From GCA-002282575 sp964493995 (GTDB lineage: Bacteria > Pseudomonadota > Gammaproteobacteria > Thiomicrospirales > Thiomicrospiraceae): 64,000 bases of DNA. The first letter of the stretch is position 1; each line of letters opens with the position of its first letter. The stretch covers positions 1-64,000 of the forward strand of contig CAZBQD010000006.1 of the NCBI GenBank assembly GCA_964493995.1, written 5' to 3'. The notes under the pieces are model-generated. The model saw only the letters and a program-made list of their open reading frames with translations, was not told the origin of the DNA and searched no databases. The translations under genes were made by a program, and so were the position numbers. Shown here piece by piece: positions 33,872 to 41,972 of the stretch.

Positions 33872-34688
33872 TTTATTACGCTTAATCTTGGCGCAGGGTT
33901 CGGCGAAGGATGATCGCACCGGTACAGGAACAGTCGGCGTATTTGGTCATCAAATGCGCTTTAATTTACAGCAGGGTTTTCCTTTGCTCACCACCAAAAA
34001 GTTGCATTGGAAGTCGATTGCGATTGAGTTATTGTGGTTTTTACGCGGCGATACCAATTTGGCTTATTTAAAAGAGCATGGTGTGCGTATCTGGGATGAA
34101 TGGGCAACGCCAGAGGGCGAGTTAGGACCTTTATATGGCAAACAATGGACACGTTGGGCAACGCCCGATGGTCGAGAGTTGAATCAAATCGAGCAAGTGA
34201 TTGAGCAAATCAAAGCCCGTCCTAACAGTCGTCGCTTGATTGTGTCGGCGTGGAATCCGGCTGATTTGCCCGATGAAAGTATTTCACCGCAAGCCAATGT
34301 GCAACAAGGGCGTATGGCCTTAGCGGCTTGCCATGCTTTATTTCAGTTTCAGGTGAGCGATGGTCGGTTAAATTGTCAGTTGTATCAACGCAGTGCCGAT
34401 GTGTTCTTGGGCGTTCCGTTTAATATTGCCAGCTATGCCTTACTAACGCACATGATTGCGCAGCAGTGTGACCTGCAGGTGGGTGATTTTGTCTGGACGG
34501 GTGGTGATGTGCATTTATACCGTAACACTATCGAGCAGGCACAGTTGCAGTTGACGCGCGAACCCTATCCGCTACCAACCCTCAAAATTTTGCGCAAACC
34601 TAACAGTATTTTTGACTATCAGTTTGATGATTTTGTGATCGAAAACTATCAAGCTCATCCACATATTTCGGCCAAGGTGGCGGTATGA
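33855..34688 (+). CDS. thyA: Thymidylate synthase ThyA
   Basis: A 277-aa cytosolic enzyme. It converts dUMP to dTMP with methylenetetrahydrofolate. The catalytic Cys lies in LAACHALFQFQV, and the substrate-binding QLYQRSADVFLGVPFNIASY and YRNTIEQ motifs are intact. It overlaps lgt upstream and folA downstream (4 bp), so the three form one operon; folA regenerates the tetrahydrofolate consumed here. A short insertion (about residues 85-105 and 140-150) makes it slightly longer than the 264-aa E. coli protein. Confidence 0.97.
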   Translation: MQQYHDLLRLILAQGSAKDDRTGTGTVGVFGHQMRFNLQQGFPLLTTKKLHWKSIAIELLWFLRGDTNLAYLKEHGVRIWDEWATPEGELGPLYGKQWTRWATPDGRELNQIEQVIEQIKARPNSRRLIVSAWNPADLPDESISPQANVQQGRMALAACHALFQFQVSDGRLNCQLYQRSADVFLGVPFNIASYALLTHMIAQQCDLQVGDFVWTGGDVHLYRNTIEQAQLQLTREPYPLPTLKILRKPNSIFDYQFDDFVIENYQAHPHISAKVAV

Positions 34689-35191
34689 AGGTTTCCCTAA
34701 TTGCCGCCATCGATGAAAATCGTGCCATTGGTTTTGATAATCAGCTGCCCTGGCATTTGCCCGATGATCTCAAGTTTTTCAAGGCTTCTACGCAGGGTGG
34801 CGTGGTGGTGATGGGGCGTAAAACCTTTGAGTCTTTAGGCTGTCGGCCTTTACCCAATCGTCGTAATATTGTACTGACACGTCAGCCACATTGGACGCAT
34901 GAAGGTATCGAAGTTGCTCATGATTGGTATCAGCTTTATAACAGCTTGATGTTGCAAGGCTTAGAACAGGTGTGGATTATAGGTGGCGGAGAAATTTACG
35001 CTACTTGTCTTACGCAGGCAACTGAATTAGTATTAACGCAAGTCGAGACCCAATTAGCGCAGGCTGATGCTTGGTTCCCCCAATGGAGTGATGATGAATG
35101 GCAGTTAATGACATCAGAAGCGCATCTAGCTGATGAGCGTCATGCCTTTGTCTTTCACTGGCAACGGTGGGAGCGAAAAATACAAGAATAA
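34685..35191 (+). CDS. folA: Dihydrofolate reductase FolA
   Basis: A 168-aa enzyme reducing dihydrofolate to tetrahydrofolate with NADPH. The N-terminal SLIAAIDENRAIG, the LPWHLPDDLKFFK segment with the catalytic Asp, GRKTFESLG and IIGGGEIY are the canonical DHFR motifs. The ATG overlaps the thyA stop. Length and motifs are those of chromosomal type I enzymes. In many gammaproteobacteria folA neighbours apaH; here they are separated by a chemoreceptor and one membrane protein. Confidence 0.97.
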   Translation: MKVSLIAAIDENRAIGFDNQLPWHLPDDLKFFKASTQGGVVVMGRKTFESLGCRPLPNRRNIVLTRQPHWTHEGIEVAHDWYQLYNSLMLQGLEQVWIIGGGEIYATCLTQATELVLTQVETQLAQADAWFPQWSDDEWQLMTSEAHLADERHAFVFHWQRWERKIQE

Positions 35192-35206
35192 ACGCTAGGA
35201 TGGTTC

Positions 35207-37318
35207 ATGAAGATCAAAGGTAAGTTCACACTGGCATTCGCTAGTGTTTTTGTGTTGGTTGCATTAGGCTCAGGCATTACGTTAGTGATGAACACTAAAG
35301 TGGAGTCTCGTGTCAGTCAAATGCTCAATGAGCATCGCGTTAAATATGACCTGGCGCGTCAGATACAATACGAGTCGGCTGTCCGTGCCGAAGTACAACG
35401 TAATCTCGTCATCATGACAGATCCTAAAAAACAAGAGCAAGAACGACAAACGATGCGTGACTCCGCCGATCGTTATGGTGAGCGCTTAAAACAACTGTCT
35501 GAATTGCCGCTTTCTGCGCAAGAAGCGGAAATGATTGATAAGATTCGCGCCAACGGTGCGGAAACCTATACTGCCTTGGGTGAGTTTCTCAGTAACTTAG
35601 ACGCTGATATGAAAGAAGAGGCAGTTGATGTGCTCTATGGATCGATGAGAGATATTCAACTCAGATTTTTCAAACTGATTGATGAGTTCACCGAAATTCA
35701 AGAGCAAAACTTGAGACAGTCTGAACAGGATCTCGCTGCTGCGCTTAAATTTGCTAATGCCTTACAGTTTTTATTAGCTGCCCTGATGGCTATTTTTGTG
35801 AGTGTTGTCGGTGTTTTGCTAACGCGTTCTATTGCAACTCCTATCACGGTTTTGACTCATAAAATGCGTGATATCGCTTCCAGTGCTGACTTCAGTCAAC
35901 GTGTTTCGCTTGGTAAACGCAATGATGAATTGGGTGAGAGCGCCCAGGCTTTTAATGCACTTGTTGCTCAGGTAGGTCAGTCGCTGAACGAGGTGAATCA
36001 AGTGGTGCATGGCTTGGCAACGGGCGATTTTAGTCAGCGCGTGCATGGTCAACTGTCGGGCGACTTGTTGCATCTGAAAGAGAAAGTGAATGAGTCGGTT
36101 GATGCCATTTCCGCTAGTATGGTCTGTCTAACCAATGCCTTAACCTCCTTACAGCAAGGCGATTTTACGGCGCACAGCGTTAGCGAGCGTTTGTCGGGCC
36201 GTTACCGCGAACTGGTACAGCTGAGTATGGATACCGCCAGTCGTTTAGATGCGGTGGTGTCGGACGTGAATCGCACCATGCAGTGCTTGGTGAGCGGTCA
36301 GTTTAGCGCGCGCGTTAGCGTCAAAGCCGAAGGTGATTTGGGTCGATTAAGTGCTAACATCAACCAGATGGCAGATGGGCTATCTCAGGCGGTGAATGAC
36401 ATTCTGCAATTGGCGCAAGCCTTGTCGCAAGGGCGTGTTGTGGCGCGTATGCAAGGTCAGTATCTGGGCGAGTTAAATGATATTGCGGTGGCGATGAATC
36501 AGGGGATGGAGCGAGTACAGTCGAGCTTAATGGAAATTGCCCATGCGGCGCACATTGTTGAGCAAGCCAGTCATGAAGTGTCATCGGGCAATGAGCACTT
36601 CTCGCATCGCAGCCACGAGCAAGCGGTAGATTTGCAAAATGCGCTTTTGTCTACGCAACAGGTTTTGGTTTTACTGCAAGGCAACGTTAAACAAACAGAA
36701 CAAGGGCGTCAATTAGCCGCTGACACGTTATCGGCTTCGGAAGCGGGCGTGGTGACGATGAACCAAACGGTGCAGGCGATGCGCGATATTCGCCAAGCGA
36801 ATGAAAAAATTACTGGCATTGTTGGCTTAATTGATTCCATTGCTTTCCAAACGAACTTGTTGGCATTGAATGCAGCGGTTGAAGCGGCGCGTGCCGGTGA
36901 ACATGGACGCGGCTTTGCCGTGGTGGCGAGTGAAGTGAGAGCCTTAGCGCAAAAATCGGCACAAGCGGCACAAGAAATTAAAGCGGTGGTCAATCAGTCG
37001 ATTGAGAAAACGGCCAGCGGTGATGCCTTAGTCGCAGAAACCGTGAAAGCCTTTGAGGCCATCGAAGCCCGTCTGCGTGAAACCGATAGTGCCATTGAGC
37101 AGATTGCGCAAGGCACGGTGGAACAACGTAATGGCATGGCGTTAATCGATGCCAAAATGCAGGAAATGGACGGACGCACGCAACAAAATGATGCGTTGAT
37201 TAGTGAAATCTCTGGCACAGCGAACACCTTGCGCGAGCAGGCATCGGAAATGTTGGCACGCGTACAGGTATTCGATTTGGGTCAGGGTGGTCAGGCGTCG
37301 ATAAAACGACTGACGTGA
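35207..37318 (+). CDS. Methyl-accepting chemotaxis protein
   Basis: A 703-aa transmembrane chemoreceptor. Span 1 is about residues 8-28, followed by a helical periplasmic domain of about 150 residues and span 2 at about 185-205 (LLAALMAIFVSVVGVLL). Tandem HAMP-like regions follow (about 205-430), then the signalling hairpin with tip AFQTNLLALNAAVEAARAGE. The ligand domain looks like a four-helix bundle with unknown specificity. No CheR-tethering pentapeptide is at the C-terminus. It starts 15 bp after folA, so it may be carried on the same mRNA, and ends before a strong terminator. Confidence 0.95.
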   Translation: MKIKGKFTLAFASVFVLVALGSGITLVMNTKVESRVSQMLNEHRVKYDLARQIQYESAVRAEVQRNLVIMTDPKKQEQERQTMRDSADRYGERLKQLSELPLSAQEAEMIDKIRANGAETYTALGEFLSNLDADMKEEAVDVLYGSMRDIQLRFFKLIDEFTEIQEQNLRQSEQDLAAALKFANALQFLLAALMAIFVSVVGVLLTRSIATPITVLTHKMRDIASSADFSQRVSLGKRNDELGESAQAFNALVAQVGQSLNEVNQVVHGLATGDFSQRVHGQLSGDLLHLKEKVNESVDAISASMVCLTNALTSLQQGDFTAHSVSERLSGRYRELVQLSMDTASRLDAVVSDVNRTMQCLVSGQFSARVSVKAEGDLGRLSANINQMADGLSQAVNDILQLAQALSQGRVVARMQGQYLGELNDIAVAMNQGMERVQSSLMEIAHAAHIVEQASHEVSSGNEHFSHRSHEQAVDLQNALLSTQQVLVLLQGNVKQTEQGRQLAADTLSASEAGVVTMNQTVQAMRDIRQANEKITGIVGLIDSIAFQTNLLALNAAVEAARAGEHGRGFAVVASEVRALAQKSAQAAQEIKAVVNQSIEKTASGDALVAETVKAFEAIEARLRETDSAIEQIAQGTVEQRNGMALIDAKMQEMDGRTQQNDALISEISGTANTLREQASEMLARVQVFDLGQGGQASIKRLT

Positions 37319-37360
37319 TAGGGTCGATGCGTAAGCGCTATTCGCTTCTTAAATGCCCAT

Positions 37361-37392
37361 AAAAAACAGCCCCGTTATTGGGGCTGTTTTTC
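37361..37392. terminator. Bidirectional intrinsic terminator
   Basis: AACAGCCCC-GTTATT-GGGGCTGTT forms a perfect 9-bp stem (37365-37388) flanked by A6 on the left and T5 on the right, so it can stop transcription in both directions. It separates the chemoreceptor gene from the convergent leftward gene and overlaps that gene's last codons and stop. Confidence 0.93.
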
Positions 37393-37905
37393 TGATGGCG
37401 CGGCAGTTTCTGGGTAGAGTGCTTGCAGTTGGCTGAGTAAAAAAGCACTGTCTTTTTGTTGCAATCGTTTAATGGCACGAACATAGTCGTCAATTTCGAC
37501 TTGTCCTTGTTTGCTGAGTTTGTAAAAAAGACGACGGTAGTTTTGTTTAGCGAGTAACGGCTTAAACCAGGGTAAAAAACCCTGTTCGCCCTCTAATTCA
37601 TTGATGTAAGCCAACACCTGATCGGTTGCGGCTGTTTGCCATTGCATATCCCATAAGTGATAAGCGTAACCAACCAACAAGGCCAATGCCGCCCCCCCGA
37701 CAAAGCCCCAAATCATCTTGCCTAGATTCAGACCAATGGCCGCTCCAGCTAATAAAATTAGCACCGTTATGGGAATAATGAAAAAGTTCAGGTCTTTACC
37801 GGCTCTGAGTTGAATGAGTTGCTGCTGCGCATCTAATCGTGTCAAATCGACGCTAGCGAGCTTAGCTAATAGTTCATTGGCGGTTGGGGGCGTGGATGGC
37901 TTCAT
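37375..37905 (-). CDS. Unknown 176-aa membrane protein downstream of apaH
   Basis: A short cytoplasmic N-terminus is followed by two adjacent hydrophobic spans (about residues 43-90: IPITVLILLAGAAIGL, then IWGFVGGAALALLVGYAYH) and a soluble C-terminal domain of about 85 residues. I do not recognise the family. ATG at 37905 is preferred to 37911 because the AGG lies 8 bases before it; the choice is weak. The gene follows apaH by 9 bp and is the last gene of the lptD-to-apaH operon, ending inside a terminator hairpin. Confidence 0.8.
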   Translation of the reverse strand: MKPSTPPTANELLAKLASVDLTRLDAQQQLIQLRAGKDLNFFIIPITVLILLAGAAIGLNLGKMIWGFVGGAALALLVGYAYHLWDMQWQTAATDQVLAYINELEGEQGFLPWFKPLLAKQNYRRLFYKLSKQGQVEIDDYVRAIKRLQQKDSAFLLSQLQALYPETAAPSEKQPQ

Positions 37906-37914
37906 GTGCATAAC

Positions 37915-38784
37915 CTAGTCTTTACCGGGTTTGGCGTATTGTGGACAGTCAATGCTGGTGAGTGTATTGGTTTCTAAACACAGCGCCGAGAGTGCTTTGC
38001 CCCATAAACAGCCGCTGTCTAAACAGACCGCATTCGGGTGCGGGGCTAGCTGGGTGTCTTGACTGAGGGTTGACCAGTGACCAAATAAAATGCGTCCGCA
38101 GCTTTCATCGACACGTGGCCAACTAAACCAAGGGGCATAACCAGCCGGGGCTTGATCGGGCGCTAGCTTGTGTTTGAATTCTAGGCGTCCATCGGCCTGA
38201 CACAGACGCATGCGCGCGAAACTGTTGATGGCATAACGCAGCGAGGCGATGTCGCTGTCAGCTTCGCTTTCATGCGCTGGTTGATTGCCATAAAGGTGCT
38301 GATGCACAAACTCTTGCCAGTCATCGGCTTGCAGGCGCTGTTCAATGGCGTGCGCCTGCTGTTGTGCTTGCGCTAACGACCATTGCGGCACGATGCCCGC
38401 ATGCACCAAAGTGGTGTTCACATCGTGCAAGCGAATGAGCAGGGGGCGGTGACGTAGCCAGTCGAGCAGAACAGATCGGTCGGGGGCTTGCAGAATGGGT
38501 ATCAGTGTGTCGCTTGCTTTGTGGTAGCGCTCATTGCCGGTGGCGACGGCAAGCAGATGAAAGTCGTGATTACCGAGTACACTAGTGACATTCGGCGTGT
38601 GCACCGCCCAACGTAAGCATTCCAGCGATTGTGGGCCTCGATTAATAATATCGCCCAACAAATACACCTGGTCATGACCTTCGCGAAAGCCGACTTGATT
38701 GAGCAGGGTTTGCAGACTGTCAAAACAGCCTTGTAAATCGCCTATGACGTAGCGTTTGGCATCCTTAGGTTGAGCGCCACTCAT
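37915..38784 (-). CDS. apaH: Symmetrical bis(5'-nucleosyl)-tetraphosphatase ApaH
   Basis: A 289-aa cytosolic phosphoesterase. It cleaves Ap4A and also removes Np4 caps from RNA. The calcineurin-type metal motifs are clear: YVIGDLQGCFDSL, LLGDIINRGPQS and VLGNHDFHLLAV. The length is close to the 280-aa E. coli enzyme. It lies 1 bp from the apaG stop, in the conserved order after rsmA-apaG. Confidence 0.97.
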   Translation of the reverse strand: MSGAQPKDAKRYVIGDLQGCFDSLQTLLNQVGFREGHDQVYLLGDIINRGPQSLECLRWAVHTPNVTSVLGNHDFHLLAVATGNERYHKASDTLIPILQAPDRSVLLDWLRHRPLLIRLHDVNTTLVHAGIVPQWSLAQAQQQAHAIEQRLQADDWQEFVHQHLYGNQPAHESEADSDIASLRYAINSFARMRLCQADGRLEFKHKLAPDQAPAGYAPWFSWPRVDESCGRILFGHWSTLSQDTQLAPHPNAVCLDSGCLWGKALSALCLETNTLTSIDCPQYAKPGKD

Positions 38785-38785
38785 C

Positions 38786-39175
38786 TTAATGTAGCGTCCG
38801 TGGGATGCTTAACAAGAAAGGGGCAATCGGCGCACGATAAGCGTGACCTTGGGCATCTTCAAACACATAGTAGCCTTCCATCTGCCCATAAGGGGTGCTC
38901 AGTTGCGCACCAGAAGCATAAATAAAGGCTTCATTGGCATCCAGCGTCGGTTGCTGACCAACGACCCCGGCTCCTTGCACCACTTCGACCTTTTGGTTGT
39001 CATCGGTAATTTGCCAGTAGCGACGACGCAGGGTCATCGAGATTTTGCCATCGTTACGAAGGGTAATTTGATAGGCAAAGGTGTACCTATGTTGCATGGG
39101 AAGGGAATGTTCCGGCAAATAGTGAGTTTCGACTTCAATATGAATGGGGGCTATGGGAAGGTAATGATCACTCAT
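38786..39175 (-). CDS. apaG: ApaG protein
   Basis: A 129-aa protein of the ApaG/DUF525 family. It has a fibronectin-like beta fold visible in HRYTFAYQITLRNDG, RYWQITDDN and the VVGQQPTL glycine-rich loop. Its role is not settled; it accompanies ApaH in proteobacteria and has been linked to metal or phosphate-compound binding. Met at 39175 matches the family N-terminus and overlaps rsmA by 8 bp; a longer frame from 39208 is not used. Confidence 0.95.
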   Translation of the reverse strand: MSDHYLPIAPIHIEVETHYLPEHSLPMQHRYTFAYQITLRNDGKISMTLRRRYWQITDDNQKVEVVQGAGVVGQQPTLDANEAFIYASGAQLSTPYGQMEGYYVFEDAQGHAYRAPIAPFLLSIPRTLH

Positions 39176-39959
39176 CTTTGTGGGCACTCGCATTATCAAA
39201 AGCATCACTTAATCGCACAAAATCCGCCACCGTTAACACTTCGGCGCGATGACCTGGTTGAATATCGCAGGCTTCGATTTGTTCTGCTGTCAGCCAGCCT
39301 TTTAAGTTGTTGCGCAGGGTTTTACGACGCATGGAAAAAGACTGCTTGACGATGCGAGCAAAAGTCGCTTCGTTTTGTGCTTGTGCCGGTAACTGTTGAT
39401 AAGGCACTAATCGCACCACAGCAGAATCGACCTTAGGTGGTGGATCGAAGGCTTCTGGACCAATATGGAAGAGGTCTTCAATGGCGCAGTAATATTGCGC
39501 CATAACACTCAGGCGTCCATAATGCTCGCCATCCGCCTCACTGGCAAGGCGTTGCACCACTTCTTTCTGCAACATAAAGTGCATATCGGTAATGGCGTGA
39601 CGCGATTCCAGCAAGTGAAAAATCAGCGGTGTGGAAATGTTGTAGGGCAGGTTGCCAACGACGCGTAAGGGGTTGGCAATGCTGCCGTAATCGACAGTGA
39701 GCGCATCTTGGTGGCGAATACTGAAGTGAGCCCGATTGCCATAGCGTTTGTTCAGCGTCGGGATCAGATCGTTATCAATTTCCACTACCGTAAAGGAGGC
39801 GACGCGGTCAATCAGGCGGTCGGTTAGGGCGCCTTCACCCGGACCAATTTCGAGCATGACATCGCTGGCTTGCGGTGCAATGGCGTGCGTCATGCGCTCC
39901 AGCACTGATTGATCGTGTAAAAAGTGCTGACCAAAACGTTTTTTATGTTGATGGCTCAT
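39168..39959 (-). CDS. rsmA: 16S rRNA dimethyladenosine transferase RsmA (KsgA)
   Basis: A 263-aa SAM-dependent enzyme. It dimethylates A1518 and A1519 (E. coli numbering) of 16S rRNA late in small-subunit assembly. Motifs are canonical: KKRFGQHFLHD at the N-terminus, LEIGPGEGALTDRL for SAM, and VGNLPYNISTPL at the active site. The ATG overlaps the pdxA stop by 4 bp, so translation is coupled. Confidence 0.97.
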   Translation of the reverse strand: MSHQHKKRFGQHFLHDQSVLERMTHAIAPQASDVMLEIGPGEGALTDRLIDRVASFTVVEIDNDLIPTLNKRYGNRAHFSIRHQDALTVDYGSIANPLRVVGNLPYNISTPLIFHLLESRHAITDMHFMLQKEVVQRLASEADGEHYGRLSVMAQYYCAIEDLFHIGPEAFDPPPKVDSAVVRLVPYQQLPAQAQNEATFARIVKQSFSMRRKTLRNNLKGWLTAEQIEACDIQPGHRAEVLTVADFVRLSDAFDNASAHKDE

Positions 39960-40960
39960 GTGTTCGCCTTGGCGCGTTGTTGCGCCATGTTAATGGCCGT
40001 TTCAATGGCATAAATAAAACTACTCACTTCGGCTTTACCCGTGCCGGCTAAATCGAGCGCTGTGCCATGATCGACGCTGGTGCGTACAAAGGGCAAGCCG
40101 AGGGTGATGTTGACAGCATGGCCAAATCCAACATGCTTGAGCACACTCAAGCCTTGGTCGTGATACATACTCAGAACAGCATCAGTGCGTGCTAAGTAGG
40201 GTGGGGTGAATAGGGTGTCAGCCGGTAAGGGATTCGACACCTGCCAGCCTTGAGCTTGTGCCCAGTGACAGACGGGTTCAATGACTTCGATTTCTTCACG
40301 TCCCAAATGCCCCCCTTCGCCCGCATGCGGGTTGAGTCCCGACATGAGAATACGGGGTTGTGCAATACCAAAATCCTGCCGCAGACTCTGATGTAAGATG
40401 CTGAGCACTGTCTTGAGGCTGGGTTGCGTAATGGCATCGGCGACGGCGCGTAAGGGCAGATGAGTGGTGGCGAGTGCCACACGCAAACTGGGACAAGCCA
40501 GCATCATCACCACCGGCACATTGCCCGCTTTTTCGGCTAACCATTCGGTATGACCGGTGAAGGGAATGCCGGCATCGTTAATGATGCCCTTGTGCACTGG
40601 TCCTGTCACGAGCGCGTGAAAGTCGCCTTGTGTTAGTCCATCGACCGCCGTTTGCAGAGTCGCCAACACATAGGCGGCGTTGTCTTTATTCAGGTAACCG
40701 GTATGACAGGGCTTGGCCAAGGAAACAGCTAATACAGTGGCCTCGCCAGCCAGGCTGGGTGTGGCTGCTTGTTGGGCATCAAAAGGACGTATGCGAATAG
40801 ACTGACCCAACTGCGCGGCTCGGGCTAGTAATAAGTCGGGATCAACAATCATCACCAATTGATGTGGCCAATCCTGTTGTGCGAGCGCCACGGCTAGGTC
40901 AATACCAATGCCAGCAGGTTCACCGGGCGTGATGGCGATGCGAAGTAGCGGTGTGGTCAT
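39956..40960 (-). CDS. pdxA: 4-hydroxythreonine-4-phosphate dehydrogenase PdxA
   Basis: A 334-aa enzyme of pyridoxal 5'-phosphate synthesis. It oxidises 4-phosphohydroxy-L-threonine. The start IAITPGEPAGIGIDL and the three metal-binding His regions GHTEWLA, NPHAGEGG and YHDQGL are present. ATG at 40960 is chosen because it begins 4 bp after the surA stop and matches the family; a GTG at 40978 would overlap surA and lacks a ribosome binding site. Confidence 0.97.
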   Translation of the reverse strand: MTTPLLRIAITPGEPAGIGIDLAVALAQQDWPHQLVMIVDPDLLLARAAQLGQSIRIRPFDAQQAATPSLAGEATVLAVSLAKPCHTGYLNKDNAAYVLATLQTAVDGLTQGDFHALVTGPVHKGIINDAGIPFTGHTEWLAEKAGNVPVVMMLACPSLRVALATTHLPLRAVADAITQPSLKTVLSILHQSLRQDFGIAQPRILMSGLNPHAGEGGHLGREEIEVIEPVCHWAQAQGWQVSNPLPADTLFTPPYLARTDAVLSMYHDQGLSVLKHVGFGHAVNITLGLPFVRTSVDHGTALDLAGTGKAEVSSFIYAIETAINMAQQRAKANT

Positions 40961-40964
40961 GCGA

Positions 40965-41960
40965 TTAAGCGCCGTCACGTTTGTATTCAGGCGCTAAAAT
41001 ATTGACATAGGCTTCATCGCGCACACGGCGTAACCATTGCTCGTACAAACTATTGCCTTTTTGCTGACGCAACACGCGCACCGCCTGTTGTTCCATATCG
41101 GCCGGAATGGCGGTGTTGTTGTTTTTTTCAACGCCATTGACTTTGACAATATGAAAGCCGAGTCCACTTTGTACCGGCTCACTGATATTGCCTTCACCTA
41201 AGCCAACAATCGTTTCTTCTAAAAAGCCTGGCAACTCAGAGGTGTCTAACCAGCCTAAATCACCCCCAGACAGCGCCTTAGAATCGGCTGAGTAACGAAT
41301 GGCCAGTTGTGCGAAATCTTCGCCGTTTTTTAAGTTTTGCCAAACTATTTTGGCTTTATCACGCGTCGCTGAAATTTGCTCGGGACTGGGTGATTCAGGC
41401 AGGGCAATGAGCAAATGCTGTACTTTGTAACGCGTATTGTTGCCCGTGTTGCCGAGTTTACGATTGACAAAGTTTTTCACTTCTTCGGGCGTGACGCGAA
41501 TGCGCTGTACCACTTCTTGGTTGCGTAGCTCTTCAATAGACAATTCGTCTCGCACGGAATCACGTAGGCGCGTGAAGCTACCAGGTTCTTGTGTTTCCAA
41601 ACGTTGACGCAGTGTGATGAGGTCAAGGTTGTTTTGCTGAGCAATGGCTTGTAACCGTTCATTCACTTCTTCATCACGAATACGAATGCCCAGCTGAGAG
41701 GCCAAGTCTTCTTGAGCTTGTTTTAGAATCATCTGTTCTAACACTTGTTTGTAAAGCTCTTGAGCAGGCGGTAGCTTCACCCCTTGTGCCGACAAATTGC
41801 GCACAATATCGCGGCTTTCATTCATCAATTCCGATTCGGTAATGACGGTGCGATTGACGATGGCAATGCTGCGGTCAAGCAGTTCGTCTGCCCAGGTGAG
41901 CGAGGCAAAAAGACTGCTGATTAACATGCCAGTGAAAGTCAGTAAACGGGGGGTGTTCAT
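40965..41960 (-). CDS. surA: Periplasmic chaperone/peptidyl-prolyl isomerase SurA (single parvulin domain)
   Basis: A 331-aa periplasmic protein with a Sec signal peptide (to about residue 24, SLTWADELLDR). It has the SurA N-terminal chaperone domain (VNRTVITESEL), one parvulin domain (about 171-270, VQHLLIALPE to GLGFHIVKVNGV) and a short C-terminal helix that completes the chaperone core. E. coli SurA has 428 residues and two parvulin domains; the second is missing here. It guides outer-membrane proteins, including LptD encoded next to it, to the BAM complex. Confidence 0.95.
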   Translation of the reverse strand: MNTPRLLTFTGMLISSLFASLTWADELLDRSIAIVNRTVITESELMNESRDIVRNLSAQGVKLPPAQELYKQVLEQMILKQAQEDLASQLGIRIRDEEVNERLQAIAQQNNLDLITLRQRLETQEPGSFTRLRDSVRDELSIEELRNQEVVQRIRVTPEEVKNFVNRKLGNTGNNTRYKVQHLLIALPESPSPEQISATRDKAKIVWQNLKNGEDFAQLAIRYSADSKALSGGDLGWLDTSELPGFLEETIVGLGEGNISEPVQSGLGFHIVKVNGVEKNNNTAIPADMEQQAVRVLRQQKGNSLYEQWLRRVRDEAYVNILAPEYKRDGA

Positions 41961-41972
41961 GCGGTGTTAGCC

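Noticed and set aside
38843..39349. Rightward frame of 168 codons across apaG and rsmA
   Set aside because: It spans two well-conserved leftward genes and is explained as a shadow.
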